Shown one piece after another: positions 15,616 through 25,694 of a stretch of 57,021 bases of DNA; the stretch's first letter is position 1, and each line of letters opens with the position of its first letter. The notes beneath the pieces are model-generated. The model saw only the letters and a list, made by a program, of their open reading frames with translations. It searched no databases and was not told the origin of the DNA. Location: assembly GCA_963780865.1 (NCBI GenBank), contig CAWADT010000021.1, forward strand, positions 1-57,021, given 5' to 3'. A program made the translations under genes and the position numbers. Origin of the DNA: FEN-1073 sp963780865 (GTDB lineage Bacteria; Chloroflexota; Anaerolineae; Anaerolineales; RBG-16-64-43).

Positions 15616-18027
15616 ATGTCCGAAGAAAAACTCAGCTTGTGGGAATGGTTGTCTCGCCTGGGAAACACCCCGCGGTGGCGGCGAATGCTGCGGCTGCTGG
15701 CCGCGGGATTGCTGGCCGTGCTCGGCGTGATCGCTTTGGCGACCGACCCGGGCAGCGGCGATTGGATCCTGCTGTTCGTCCTCGGCGCGGTGTTCCTCAT
15801 CCTCGGTCTGCGGATCGAAGTGCCGGAGGAGCCTCTGCCCTTGGCGCCCGAACTGCGGGAAGAGGCCCAGGCGAACGAGCCGCCGCCCGAGCCGCTCGAA
15901 GCGCGCGAAGGACCGCAGGCGGAAGCGGCCGTCCGGGAGGAGATTCCTTCCCCTGTCCAAGCGGGAGCGCCCGCCCCTGCGCCGCGCAGGAAATTCGGGC
16001 TTCTGGCGCTCTTCCGACTCCCGCTCGCCGCCGCGGCCGCCTTCTATGCCCAGTGGGTGAGCGACGTGCATCCGCTCCCGATCAACTCGTCGCAGCGCTT
16101 GGGATGGTTTTTCTTTGGGATTGCGTTCCTGCTCGTGGTCTGGACATTGCTCGCGGGTGACGTGGCGCTCGCGCTGGAAGCCACGGGCGGCGCGGGGAGC
16201 AGACCCGGGTTCGACATCCGCCGGATCGGCTTTTTTGTCTGCGCGGTGTTCTTCGGGCTGCTGGCTTATCTGGGTTTTTACGGGGGAATGTTCCACCTGC
16301 TTCCTTTAATATTGCTGGCGCTCGCGGTGGCGTATTGGTGGATCGCCTTTGCGGATTATTCGGGAGGAATCGGCGAAAAGGTCATGGCCGCGCCGTCCGC
16401 GGCGGTCGTTCGGATCCGCCGCGGGATAAATTCCCTGCGCCGGGGCGTGACCATCTCTTTCTCTTGGAACCTGCTCGTGGTGTTGTGCTTTGGCGCGCTG
16501 GTCGTGTACCGGACGTATAACATCGCCGCCATCCCTCCGGAAATGACGAGCGATCACATCGAAAAATTAATCAATGTGGTGGATATTCTCCAGGGCCGGA
16601 CGTACATCTTCTTCGGCAACAACGGGGGGCGGGAAGCCCTCGAGTTCTATCTGATCGCGGCGGTTTCCCAAATCCTCGGAACCGGGATTTCGTTCCTTTC
16701 ACTGAAGATCGTCTCGATTTCGATGGGCATTCTGATGCTGCCCTTCCTGTATCTCCTGGGGAAGGAGTTGGCCGACCGCCGGGTCGGGTTGCTTGCGATG
16801 ATTTTGGGCGGGGTGGGTTATTGGCCGGACATGATCAGCCGGATCGGCCTGCGCTTCCCGCTGGCGATGCTGTTCTCCGCGGCGACGCTGTATTTCTTCT
16901 TCCGGGCGTTGCGCCGCCGTCGCTGGAACGATTTTCTCTGGGCCGGGATGGCGCTGGGCGTGGGCATGTACGGCTACACTTCCATCCGCATCGTCCCGAT
17001 CGCGCTGGCGGTAGTCGCCGGCTTATTCCTGATCCATCCCTCGTCGAAGGGTTCGCGCATTTGGGCGGTGCTTGGATTTTTATTGACGATGGCGACCGTC
17101 GTATTGATATTCATCCCCTTCCTGCGCTACGCGGTGGATTTCCCCGGAGATTTTTGGTTGCGGACGATCACCCGCATCGTGCCCTCGGAAGGGCCGCTGC
17201 TGAATCCGGTCGGCACGTTCTTATCCAACGTTAAAAATGCGCTCCTGATGTTCAGTTGGAACGACGGGGTGGGATGGTTCAATTGCGTGCCGCTGCGGCC
17301 CGCGCTCGATATCGTCACGGGCGGGCTGTTCGCGATGGGCGTTTTCGGGATGGCGGCCCATACCATCAAAAAGCGTTCCTGGGAAGCGGCGTCCATGCTC
17401 CTGCTCATCCCCGTTCTGCTCCTCCCGAGCATTTTGGCGCTCGCGATCCCGAACGAGAACCCCCACCTGGCGCGCGCCTCGGCCGCCATTCCGATCACCT
17501 TCCTGCTTCCGGCGTTTGCGCTGATTCTCATCCTCGATTATCTGAAGGATCTGGTGCCCGGACGCAACGGCCGTCTCCTCGCGGTGCTGGCCGCGGCGAC
17601 GCTTATTTTCTTTGCGGCCAGGCAGGATTTCGACCTTACCCAGCGCCAATATCCGGCCGTCTATCGGGGCAACGCTCAGAATGCCTCGGAGATTGGTACG
17701 TTCATACTCAAGTTTTATCAAACGATCGGCCAGCCCGAGGACGCGTACCTTATCCCCTATCCTTATTGGGTGGACGACCGGATCGTCAACCTCTACGCCG
17801 GTTTTCCAATTCTTTCGCACCATATCCTCAATCCCCCGGACCTCCCCGCCTTTGCCTTCAGCGGCCGGCCTACTTTGTTCCTGCTTCTGGCCGACGATAA
17901 GGACGATTTGCTGACCTTGCAGAAAATGTTCCCGACCGGATATTATGGCACGGTGGTTTCCGCCTTCCCCGATAAGAATTTCGTCTTTTTCCTTATTCCG
18001 GGGACGCCGAATGCGGCCAATCCATAG
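15616..18027 (+). CDS. GT39/PMT-type membrane glycosyltransferase
   Basis: 803 residues. Two hydrophobic segments (about 27-65) and a long Pro/Glu/Ala-rich cytoplasmic-type linker (70-130) precede a GT-C-type membrane domain with some ten or more helices. The first extracytoplasmic loop has IPPEMTSDHIEKLINVVDIL and GREALEFYL, the place where dolichyl/polyprenyl-phosphate-dependent mannosyltransferases keep their acidic catalytic residues. A soluble ~130-residue tail follows the last helix. Such enzymes transfer a sugar from a lipid carrier to an acceptor outside the membrane; donor and acceptor are unknown. GGAGGAG precedes the ATG; the next gene begins nine bases after the stop. Confidence 0.8.
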   Translation: MSEEKLSLWEWLSRLGNTPRWRRMLRLLAAGLLAVLGVIALATDPGSGDWILLFVLGAVFLILGLRIEVPEEPLPLAPELREEAQANEPPPEPLEAREGPQAEAAVREEIPSPVQAGAPAPAPRRKFGLLALFRLPLAAAAAFYAQWVSDVHPLPINSSQRLGWFFFGIAFLLVVWTLLAGDVALALEATGGAGSRPGFDIRRIGFFVCAVFFGLLAYLGFYGGMFHLLPLILLALAVAYWWIAFADYSGGIGEKVMAAPSAAVVRIRRGINSLRRGVTISFSWNLLVVLCFGALVVYRTYNIAAIPPEMTSDHIEKLINVVDILQGRTYIFFGNNGGREALEFYLIAAVSQILGTGISFLSLKIVSISMGILMLPFLYLLGKELADRRVGLLAMILGGVGYWPDMISRIGLRFPLAMLFSAATLYFFFRALRRRRWNDFLWAGMALGVGMYGYTSIRIVPIALAVVAGLFLIHPSSKGSRIWAVLGFLLTMATVVLIFIPFLRYAVDFPGDFWLRTITRIVPSEGPLLNPVGTFLSNVKNALLMFSWNDGVGWFNCVPLRPALDIVTGGLFAMGVFGMAAHTIKKRSWEAASMLLLIPVLLLPSILALAIPNENPHLARASAAIPITFLLPAFALILILDYLKDLVPGRNGRLLAVLAAATLIFFAARQDFDLTQRQYPAVYRGNAQNASEIGTFILKFYQTIGQPEDAYLIPYPYWVDDRIVNLYAGFPILSHHILNPPDLPAFAFSGRPTLFLLLADDKDDLLTLQKMFPTGYYGTVVSAFPDKNFVFFLIPGTPNAANP

Positions 18028-18035
18028 CGCGGAGA

Positions 18036-21000
18036 ATGACACGCCCCATGCAAAATCCCACTCAGGATAATCCCCTGCTTCCCGAAAAATCCCAGCCTCC
18101 GCGCGCGAAAACCGGCGGAGGATTCCGGGCGCTGGCCGCGGCCGTCCGGCGGCTGCCTTCCCAGGCGTTCGATATCGGCATGATCCTGCTGATCCTGGTC
18201 GGGGTGATCTTCCGATTCTCGTGGACCAATTGGAGCGAGGGGATGGATATCCATCCCGACGAATACGGGCTGACCGCCACGCTGACCTCGCTATCTTTTC
18301 CAAAATCGTTCGCGGATTATTTCAACACGCGGATCTCGCCCATCAGCCCCTACCAAAAATACGACGCCGCGGGCAACCCGACCGTCAATGGGCCCGACAA
18401 TTCCATGCGCTGGGGACAGTGGCCGCAGATCATCATCCGCGGCACGGCCGAAGCGGTGACCGGGATCGAGAAATCGATCGTTCCCGGGATCGACGCCGTG
18501 CAATCGAAAATTTGTCCGCAGGCCAAGGCCCCCGCGGAGGCGCCCCCCGATTGCGCTCTGGTGCCGGCCATCGACTACACAAGCTACGCGTGGCTCCGAT
18601 TGCTGGGCCGCACGCTTTCGGCGCTGGCCGATACCCTCTCGCTGCTGACGCTTCTGGCGATCGGATTGCGGCTTTTCTCGCGCAAGGTCGCGCTGCTCGC
18701 GACGGCGCTCAGCGCACTGGCGGTGATGCAGATCCAGCAATCGCATTTCATGACCGTCGATAATTTCGCCGTGCTGTTTTCCACCCTCTCCGTCTATTGC
18801 GCCGTCCGTGCGGCGCAAAAGGGCGGTTGGAGCTGGTACGCGTTGTTCGGAACCTTCTACGCGATGACGCTCGCCTCGAAAATCAACCTCGCCCCGCTCG
18901 GAGTGTTGATCGCCCTGGCGGCCTGGATGAGCCATCGCGAGCGCTGGAATAACGGCGAACTTACTCCGCTCCGGCGCTTCGGTCCGGCCGCGGCGCAAAT
19001 GGCGCTGGCGGTGGCCGTGACGCTGCTGGTATTCCGCGTCACCCAACCGATGAGCTTCCGGGCGCCCACCGGGGATACCGGCTTCTTCACCATCCAGCTC
19101 AACCCGGATTTCGTCCGCAGCATGAAGGTCTCCCTGGAGGAATCGAACGGAGGCGGCGGGCCGCCCGCCGAACAGTGGACCAACCGCCCGGCGATCATCT
19201 TCCCCTTCACCAACATGGTGTTGTGGGGGATGGGGCTGCCGCTCGGGCTGGCGGCTTTCGCGGCGCTCTTCTGGGCGGGATACCGGATCTACCAGGGGAA
19301 GGATTGGCAGGCTCATCTGCTCCCGGTCGTCTACACCGCCGGCATCTTCCTCTTCCTCGCCACCCGCTGGGTGAAATCGATGCGCTATTTCCTGGCGGTG
19401 TATCCCTTCTTCTGCCTCCTGGCGGCCTGGGCGCTGGTCGAACTCTGGAACCTCGCCAAACCGCGCGGCGGGTGGCGCAAGGCGCTGGCAGGCGCGTTGA
19501 TCGGAGTGGTCGTGATCGGCACGCTCGTCTGGGCCTGGGGATTCACCAACATCTACCGCCACGACAATACGCGCTTTCAGGCATCGCGCTGGATATATCA
19601 GAACGTGCCGGCGGCGATCGATCTTCATCTGCTGCTGCCATCCGGCGCCATAGACAACGAACCGCTCCCGCTATTTCCCGACCAGAAAATCGGCGCCGAC
19701 CCGTTGGTGATCCAGTTCTCGCCCCGCCTCAGCGGGATCGTGAACGGCATCTCGCTCGGGCACGCGCTCGATCTTTCCGGCCTGCCCGGCTCGGTGATGC
19801 ACATAGCCATTTACACTGAACCCCGCGGGGACGCCCCGCTCGCGCAGGCCGATCTGACCATCCCGGGCGGGGGGAATGATCCGCGTGGGGTGAGCGTTTC
19901 GGATCCGATCGGACCCGTCGCGCTAGAGCAGAACGCGCGTTACCGGCTGGAGCTAAACGCCGCCAGCGGCGGACCGTTCAGCGTGCAGGGGTCGACGATC
20001 GCAAACGAGTCGTGGGACGAGGGCATGCCGGAACGAATCGACGGCCGCGACGGTTTTGGCGGACTCTTCACCGGCGTCACCCTGGAGGTCCGCTGGCCGG
20101 ACTTGGAGAACAAGCGCCAGATGTTCCTCGATACGCTCTCCAAGGCGGATTACGTGATCATGCCCAGCCAGCGGGCGGTCTGGAGCGCCAGCCGCCTCCC
20201 GGCCGCGTATCCGATGACGCTCGAATATTACCGCGCGCTGTTCGACGGCCGGCTGGGATTCGACCTGGTGGCGCAATTCCAAACGCCGATCGTCATCGGC
20301 CCGCTCCAATTTTCGGATTTGGCCGGGACCGTGGCCTGGGGCCATGCGCCCGCGCTGCCGCTCTTCAACGACAACCCCCTCGCGGCCGAGGAAGCCTTCA
20401 GCGTCTACGACCACGCGCCGGTTTGGATCTTTAAAAAGCGGGCGGACTTCCACATCGATCAGGTGACAGCCGTTCTGGATGCGATCGACCTTTCCACCGT
20501 GGTGCCGCAGGATCCCCACCAGGCGACGAGCTATCCGAACGCGTTGATGCTCGCGGCCGACCAATTAAAAGCGCAGCAGTCGGGCGGGACTTGGTCGGAT
20601 ATGTTTTCCTACGATTGGCTGTGGAACAAATACCCGGGTCTCGCCGCAATTCTCTGGTGGCTGTGGGCGATGATCACCGGATGGGCGGCCCTCCCCATCG
20701 TGGGGAGGATCTTCCGCGGCCTGCCGGACGAAGGCTATTCCATTTCCAAAATCGCCGGCTGGCTGCTGGTGGCCTGGGCGGCGTGGATTCTGGGAAGCCT
20801 GAAGATTCCCTTTGTGTGGACCACCATCGCGTTGGTCTGGCTGGCGCTCGTCGCCGTCGGAGGATTCCTGCTCTGGCGGGACCGCGAACGCTGGAAGGAA
20901 AGTTTTCATAAACTTTGGAAAACCTGGCTGGCGGCGGAAATCGTCTTCACCGTCTTTTTCCTCTTCGATCTCCTGATCCGGTACGGAAACAGCGATCTCT

Positions 21001-23051
21001 GGCATCCATCCAAGGGCGGCGAGAAGCCGATGGACTTCTCCTACCTGAACGCGGTCATCAAGAGCACCACCTTCCCGCCCTATGACCCATGGTTCTCGGG
21101 CGGGTATCTCAACTATTACTACTTCGGATTTGTCCTCGTGGCCATCCCGATCAAGCTGCTCGGAACCGTGCCGACGATCGCGTACAACATCGCGCTGCCC
21201 CTGCTGTATGGCGTCATCGGCGTCTCGGCGTTTGGCGTGGCTTGGAATCTCGCCGAAAGCCTGAGGCGCAAAGGATATGTGAAGGTTATGCCGTGGGTGG
21301 CCGGGTTGGCGGCCGCGCTCATGGTGGTGGTCTTGGGAAATTTGGGGGAGGTGGTCCTGATCTGGAACGGGCTCGCCACCATGAGCACACTTCCGTACCC
21401 GCACGGTTTGTTGTTCCATTTGGGGGATATCCCGCACCTCCTCGACGGTGGATTGCGTTACCTGCTGGGGCAGGCGAACTGGCCGTTTGGGCTCGACCAA
21501 TGGTATTGGAACGCGTCGAGGTCCATCCCCGTCCCGATCGACGCCTCCGGCCAGGCGCTCGAGGCGGGACCGATCACGGAATTTCCGTTTTTCTCGTTCC
21601 TGTATGCGGATTTGCATGCCCACACCATCGCCCATCCGCTCATGCTGCTCTCCCTGATGGGAACCATCACCATGGTGATCGTGCCGGAACGGCTGCGGTC
21701 GTTCCGCTCCGCGTTGCCGCTCATTGCGTTTACCGCTTTGGCGACGGGCGCGCTTTGGCCGACGAACACTTGGAATTTCCCAGTCTCGGTCGGCATCGCA
21801 ATAGTCGGTTTCCTGCTCGCCAGTTGGAGGATGCTTTCGCAGAGCACGGGGGTGAAGGACGTCCGCGGCTGGATCCGGGTGGCGGTATTGGGCGGAATCT
21901 TCCTCGGTCTGATGTTCCTGTTCTTCCTGCCGTTTTACCAATGGAGCGGGAACAACACCTCCTTTGAATTTTGGAAGGGCTCCAAAACGCCGCTGGATGC
22001 TTATTTTTTGATCCACGGTTTGTTCCTGTTTATCTTCCTAACCTACCTGATCTGGCAAACCCGCGATTGGCTGCGTTCGGTTTCGGTCGAAGAGTTGAAA
22101 AAACACGCCGGGTGGTTGTCGCCGATCCTTGCCGCCGCCTCGCTCCTGGCCGCCGCACTCGTGATCCTGGGCGTGCTCGGATATCAAGTTCTGGTGCTGG
22201 CGATCCCGATGATTTTCTGGGCGATCGTGCTGGGAATGCGCAAGGATTTGGCCGACGAGCACCGGGTGGTCCTGGGGTTGATGTCGGTCGGTCTCGCGAT
22301 CAGCTGCGGGGTCGAACTGCTTGTTATGGCGGGCGACCTCAGCCGCATGAACACGGTGTTTAAATTCTATATCCAGGTTTGGGTGATCTTCTCCGTCGCC
22401 GCGGCGGTGGCTCTCGGCTGGCTGGCGGGTGAGATAGCGAGTTGGAAAGCCGTCACGCGGAAAATCTGGCTGGGCGGATTGGGGGTGCTCGTTGCCGGTT
22501 GTCTCCTCTATACCTTATTATCCACGTACGCAAAGGTGATCGACCGGATGAGCGCGAGCGCACCCCGGACCCTCGACGGGTTGACCTACATGGCGTATTC
22601 CTCCTATTGGGACAAGGCCGATATGAATCTCCAGGAGGATTTTCTGGCCATCCGCTGGATGCAGGAAAACGTTCAGGGTTCGCCTGTGATCGTGGAGGCG
22701 CACACGGTCGAATATCAGTGGGGAAACCGCTTTACGATCTACACGGGGCTGCCCGGCGTGGTGGGATGGAGATTCCATCAAAGCCAGCAACGAGGCGTGG
22801 TGGCCGACCAGGCGATCTGGGACCGGGTCAATGCGGTGGCCGATTTTTACAACTCGCTGGTGATACAGGACGCCAGGGATTTCCTGCGGAAATATAATGT
22901 CCGTTACATCATCGTCGGGCAGTTGGAGCGCGCCTATTACGCGCCGGAAGGGTTGGACAAATTTGAATTCATGGTGCAAGACGGCGAGTTGAAAAAAGTG
23001 TATTCCGCCGGGCATACGACGATCTACGAGGTTGTGAATTTGCAGCGTTAG
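18036..23051 (+). CDS. Giant GT-C + YYY (DUF2298) fusion membrane protein
   Basis: 1671 residues. The N-terminal ~840 residues resemble a GT39 enzyme: a short tail, one membrane segment, then WSEGMDIHPDEYGLTATL with the acidic residues of the catalytic loop, several helices and a ~300-residue extracytoplasmic part (about 510-820). From about 870 a second multi-helix region begins and holds the YYY-domain signature PWFSGGYLNYYYFGFV (about 1020-1035), YADLHAHTIAHPLMLL, SRMNTVFKFYIQVW and a C-terminal soluble part with VEAHTVEYQWGNRFTIYTGL. The YYY family (TIGR03662/DUF2298) is known from Chloroflexus and archaea and has no firm function; the fusion to a GT-C half supports a role in lipid-linked sugar transfer (inference). 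A second ATG at 18048 is an alternative start. Confidence 0.85.
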   Translation: MTRPMQNPTQDNPLLPEKSQPPRAKTGGGFRALAAAVRRLPSQAFDIGMILLILVGVIFRFSWTNWSEGMDIHPDEYGLTATLTSLSFPKSFADYFNTRISPISPYQKYDAAGNPTVNGPDNSMRWGQWPQIIIRGTAEAVTGIEKSIVPGIDAVQSKICPQAKAPAEAPPDCALVPAIDYTSYAWLRLLGRTLSALADTLSLLTLLAIGLRLFSRKVALLATALSALAVMQIQQSHFMTVDNFAVLFSTLSVYCAVRAAQKGGWSWYALFGTFYAMTLASKINLAPLGVLIALAAWMSHRERWNNGELTPLRRFGPAAAQMALAVAVTLLVFRVTQPMSFRAPTGDTGFFTIQLNPDFVRSMKVSLEESNGGGGPPAEQWTNRPAIIFPFTNMVLWGMGLPLGLAAFAALFWAGYRIYQGKDWQAHLLPVVYTAGIFLFLATRWVKSMRYFLAVYPFFCLLAAWALVELWNLAKPRGGWRKALAGALIGVVVIGTLVWAWGFTNIYRHDNTRFQASRWIYQNVPAAIDLHLLLPSGAIDNEPLPLFPDQKIGADPLVIQFSPRLSGIVNGISLGHALDLSGLPGSVMHIAIYTEPRGDAPLAQADLTIPGGGNDPRGVSVSDPIGPVALEQNARYRLELNAASGGPFSVQGSTIANESWDEGMPERIDGRDGFGGLFTGVTLEVRWPDLENKRQMFLDTLSKADYVIMPSQRAVWSASRLPAAYPMTLEYYRALFDGRLGFDLVAQFQTPIVIGPLQFSDLAGTVAWGHAPALPLFNDNPLAAEEAFSVYDHAPVWIFKKRADFHIDQVTAVLDAIDLSTVVPQDPHQATSYPNALMLAADQLKAQQSGGTWSDMFSYDWLWNKYPGLAAILWWLWAMITGWAALPIVGRIFRGLPDEGYSISKIAGWLLVAWAAWILGSLKIPFVWTTIALVWLALVAVGGFLLWRDRERWKESFHKLWKTWLAAEIVFTVFFLFDLLIRYGNSDLWHPSKGGEKPMDFSYLNAVIKSTTFPPYDPWFSGGYLNYYYFGFVLVAIPIKLLGTVPTIAYNIALPLLYGVIGVSAFGVAWNLAESLRRKGYVKVMPWVAGLAAALMVVVLGNLGEVVLIWNGLATMSTLPYPHGLLFHLGDIPHLLDGGLRYLLGQANWPFGLDQWYWNASRSIPVPIDASGQALEAGPITEFPFFSFLYADLHAHTIAHPLMLLSLMGTITMVIVPERLRSFRSALPLIAFTALATGALWPTNTWNFPVSVGIAIVGFLLASWRMLSQSTGVKDVRGWIRVAVLGGIFLGLMFLFFLPFYQWSGNNTSFEFWKGSKTPLDAYFLIHGLFLFIFLTYLIWQTRDWLRSVSVEELKKHAGWLSPILAAASLLAAALVILGVLGYQVLVLAIPMIFWAIVLGMRKDLADEHRVVLGLMSVGLAISCGVELLVMAGDLSRMNTVFKFYIQVWVIFSVAAAVALGWLAGEIASWKAVTRKIWLGGLGVLVAGCLLYTLLSTYAKVIDRMSASAPRTLDGLTYMAYSSYWDKADMNLQEDFLAIRWMQENVQGSPVIVEAHTVEYQWGNRFTIYTGLPGVVGWRFHQSQQRGVVADQAIWDRVNAVADFYNSLVIQDARDFLRKYNVRYIIVGQLERAYYAPEGLDKFEFMVQDGELKKVYSAGHTTIYEVVNLQR

Positions 23052-23093
23052 CCCCTCTCCATCTTGCCCCTCCTCCCCAAAAGGGGAGAGGGG
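23052..23093. repeat. Pyrimidine/purine inverted repeat
   Basis: CCCCTCTCC (23052-23060) pairs with GGAGAGGGG (23085-23093) just after the stop codon of the giant gene. It matches the C/G-run dispersed repeats at 3867 and 5319 in character. The next gene follows at 23129. Confidence 0.5.
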
Positions 23094-23128
23094 GGAGGGA
23101 AGCGGATATTCAAGGAGCTAGTTTCGAA

Positions 23129-25694
23129 ATGACATTCTGGGAAGGCGCGTGGGCGTTTGTGCGATGGTGGGGGGCAACGCTGATCATCGCGCTGGCCGTC
23201 TGGCCCATTACGTTCCAATGCCTCAAGCGTCTGCCCGACCGCGGATTTGCGTTTGCGCGCATGTTCGGCCTGATCGGGGTGGGGTATTTTTTCTGGCTGG
23301 GGTGCTGGCTGCACCTCTGGCCGAACCTTCCCGGAGCGGTCTGGCTTTGCGCTGCGCTGTTGTTGGCCGTCGGGATGCTGCTCGCGCAGCGCCGCGGAGA
23401 AAAACCTTGGGCCATCCTCCGCGAACACTGGCGCGAGGCGCTCTTTACGGAAGGCTTGTTCCTGGCGCTGTTTGCGCTCTGGACGTGGGTCCGGGCCAAC
23501 AACCCCCAGGGGGATTGGGCGGAAAAGCCGATGGAAATCGCCTTCATTAATTCCATCATGCGTTCCCCTTACTTTCCGCCGAACGACCCGTGGCTGTCCG
23601 GCTACGCGATTTCCTATTATCACTTCGGCTACATCATGACCGGAATGCTGGCCAAGATCTCGGCGCTCACGGGCAATGTCGCGTTCAACCTCGCGGTGGC
23701 CGCGTCCTTTGGGATGGTCGGCGTCGGGTCGTGGGGCATTCTGCGCAATCTTCTGATCTTGCGCGCCCGCGCCAAAAAAGCCGCTGAGCCTGAAGCGCCG
23801 GAAGCCGGCCCCGAGACTTCCGTGGAGGAAAGCCGCGTCCTCCGGCGCTCCGCGCTACCTGGTCCTCGCCCTGCTGGCGCCTTTCTGCCTGCTGTTTCTC
23901 GGCAATTTAGAAGGGTTCGTGGATATCCTGTATTACCACGGGGTGGGGTGGGAGAACGGGCAGGGGCTGGTCTGGAAATGGATGGATCTGAATGACCGTC
24001 TGGCGCCGCCGGCCGTTCAGTCGAATTTGGTTCCGAATGCCTTTTTGTGGTGGTGGCAGGATTCCCGGGTGATCAACGACCGCACGCTGACCGGGGATCA
24101 TGTTGAGGTGATCGACGAGTTCCCGGCGTTCACCTATATCATGGGCGACCTGCATCCCCATGTGCTGGCCTACCCGTTTCTCATCGCGGTGCTGGCGATC
24201 GTACTGGAAATCTTGTTGCGGGGAAGCGAGGGATGGCCGGAAAGCCTTTTGGAACGGTGGCTGTTCATCCTCTTTGCCGCGCTCTCGATCGGCAGCCTGA
24301 TTTTCCTCAATACCTGGGACGTCCTGGTTCTCGGAATGGCGGGCGTGGCCGGCTGGGTCGGATGGAATATCAGCCGCAAGGAATTAACCTTCGCAAGGTT
24401 TTCCGGATGGAAGGCGTACCTCGCGCGTTGGGCGACGATTGGATTCCTGAGCGTGGCTTTTTACATCCCCTTCCTGATCGGATTTTCCTCGCAGCTCGGC
24501 GGCATCCTTCCCAACGTGCTTTTCCCGACCAAGGGAATTCAATTTTTCATCATGTTTGGCACGCTGCTTATTCCGATAACAATCTGGGCGTCCCTCGAGC
24601 TGATCGAGAAACGCGGCGGACTGGATTGGAGGCGCGCGCTGGCCATCGTCGGGACTGGTCTCGCCATCCTCATCGCCGGTTCGCTGGTCATGTCGTTTGT
24701 TTTGGCGCTGAGCCCGAGCATTCTCAACGCACTGGCGGGGACGCTGGGCGGGTTTGCGCCGATACAGGCGATTTCCATCCGTTTGATCCAGCGCCTAACC
24801 GACCCGCTGGCGTCGCTTTGGCCCGCCTTTTTGATTTTCGCAAGTTTAGCGGTTATCCTGGGATGGATCCGCAAACGGCGCGCGCAGGATTCGGAGCAAC
24901 CCGACGGGGAAACTTCTCCCGACGGGATCAAACGGATCGACGCCTTCGTATGGATTCTGATTTTCTGGGGAGCGCTTTTGGTTCTTTGCCCCGAATATTT
25001 CTACCTGCGGGATCTATTCGGCGACCGGATGAACACCGTTTTTAAATTTTACTTCCAGGGCTGGGCGTTCTGGAGCCTCGCGGCGTCCTACGGCGCGATC
25101 CGCATCTTCCAGATCCTCACGGATAAACTGGAACAGGACAGCCGGCGCTGGTCGCTGGCCGGCGTGGGGGCGCTGCTTACCGCCGTGTGTTTCATCCTGG
25201 GAGGGCTCTTCCTGCCGATGGCGGTTGTGAGCAAAACGAACAACTTCCAGGTGATTAATGGGCGGACGCTGGACGCCTCCGCCTATCTGAAGCAAAACTA
25301 TCCGGATGACGCCGCCGCAATCGCCTGGATCAACGCCAACATTCACGACCTCGGTCCGATTGCGGAAGCCGTCGGCGGATCCTATTCGGAATTTGCCAGG
25401 ATTGCAACCTTCACCGGATTATCGAATGTCATCGGCTGGCCTTTCCACGAGGAACAATGGCGCGGCCCTTCCACGGATTTCCAAACCCGGGAAAATGACG
25501 TGAAAGAACTGTACACCACCACCGACTGGACGCGCGCGCAGCAAATTCTCGATGAGTACGGAATCCGCTATGTGTATTTCGGGCCGCTCGAAGCCAGCAC
25601 CTACAAGACCCGCGGCCTGGACAAATTCCGCGCGCACATGAACATCATCTACCAGACCGATCAGGTGACCATCTTCGAGAGGGACGTGCCATGA
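23129..25694 (+). CDS. Second YYY (DUF2298) membrane protein, frame-broken
   Basis: Reading starts at 23129 and gives an N-terminal multi-helix region with FINSIMRSPYFPPNDPWLSG followed by YAISYYHFGYIMTG, the YYY signature with the third Tyr replaced by His. Around 23822-23850 the frame fails: the first frame ends at 23995 without similarity, while the +1 frame gives APRYLVLALLAPFCLLFLGN and continues through NLEGFVDILYYHG, MGDLHPHVLAYPFL, GDRMNTVFKFYFQGW and EAVGGSYSEFARI to 25694. One extra base accounts for this; repaired length is about 855 residues. It is a shorter relative of the C-terminal half of the preceding fusion protein and shares its probable role in surface-glycan assembly. Confidence 0.8.

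Noticed and set aside
20565..22016. 483-codon minus-strand frame inside the giant YYY gene
   Set aside because: Codon-shadow composition (Arg/Gln/His/Glu-rich), no motif, and the plus strand holds a clear membrane protein.
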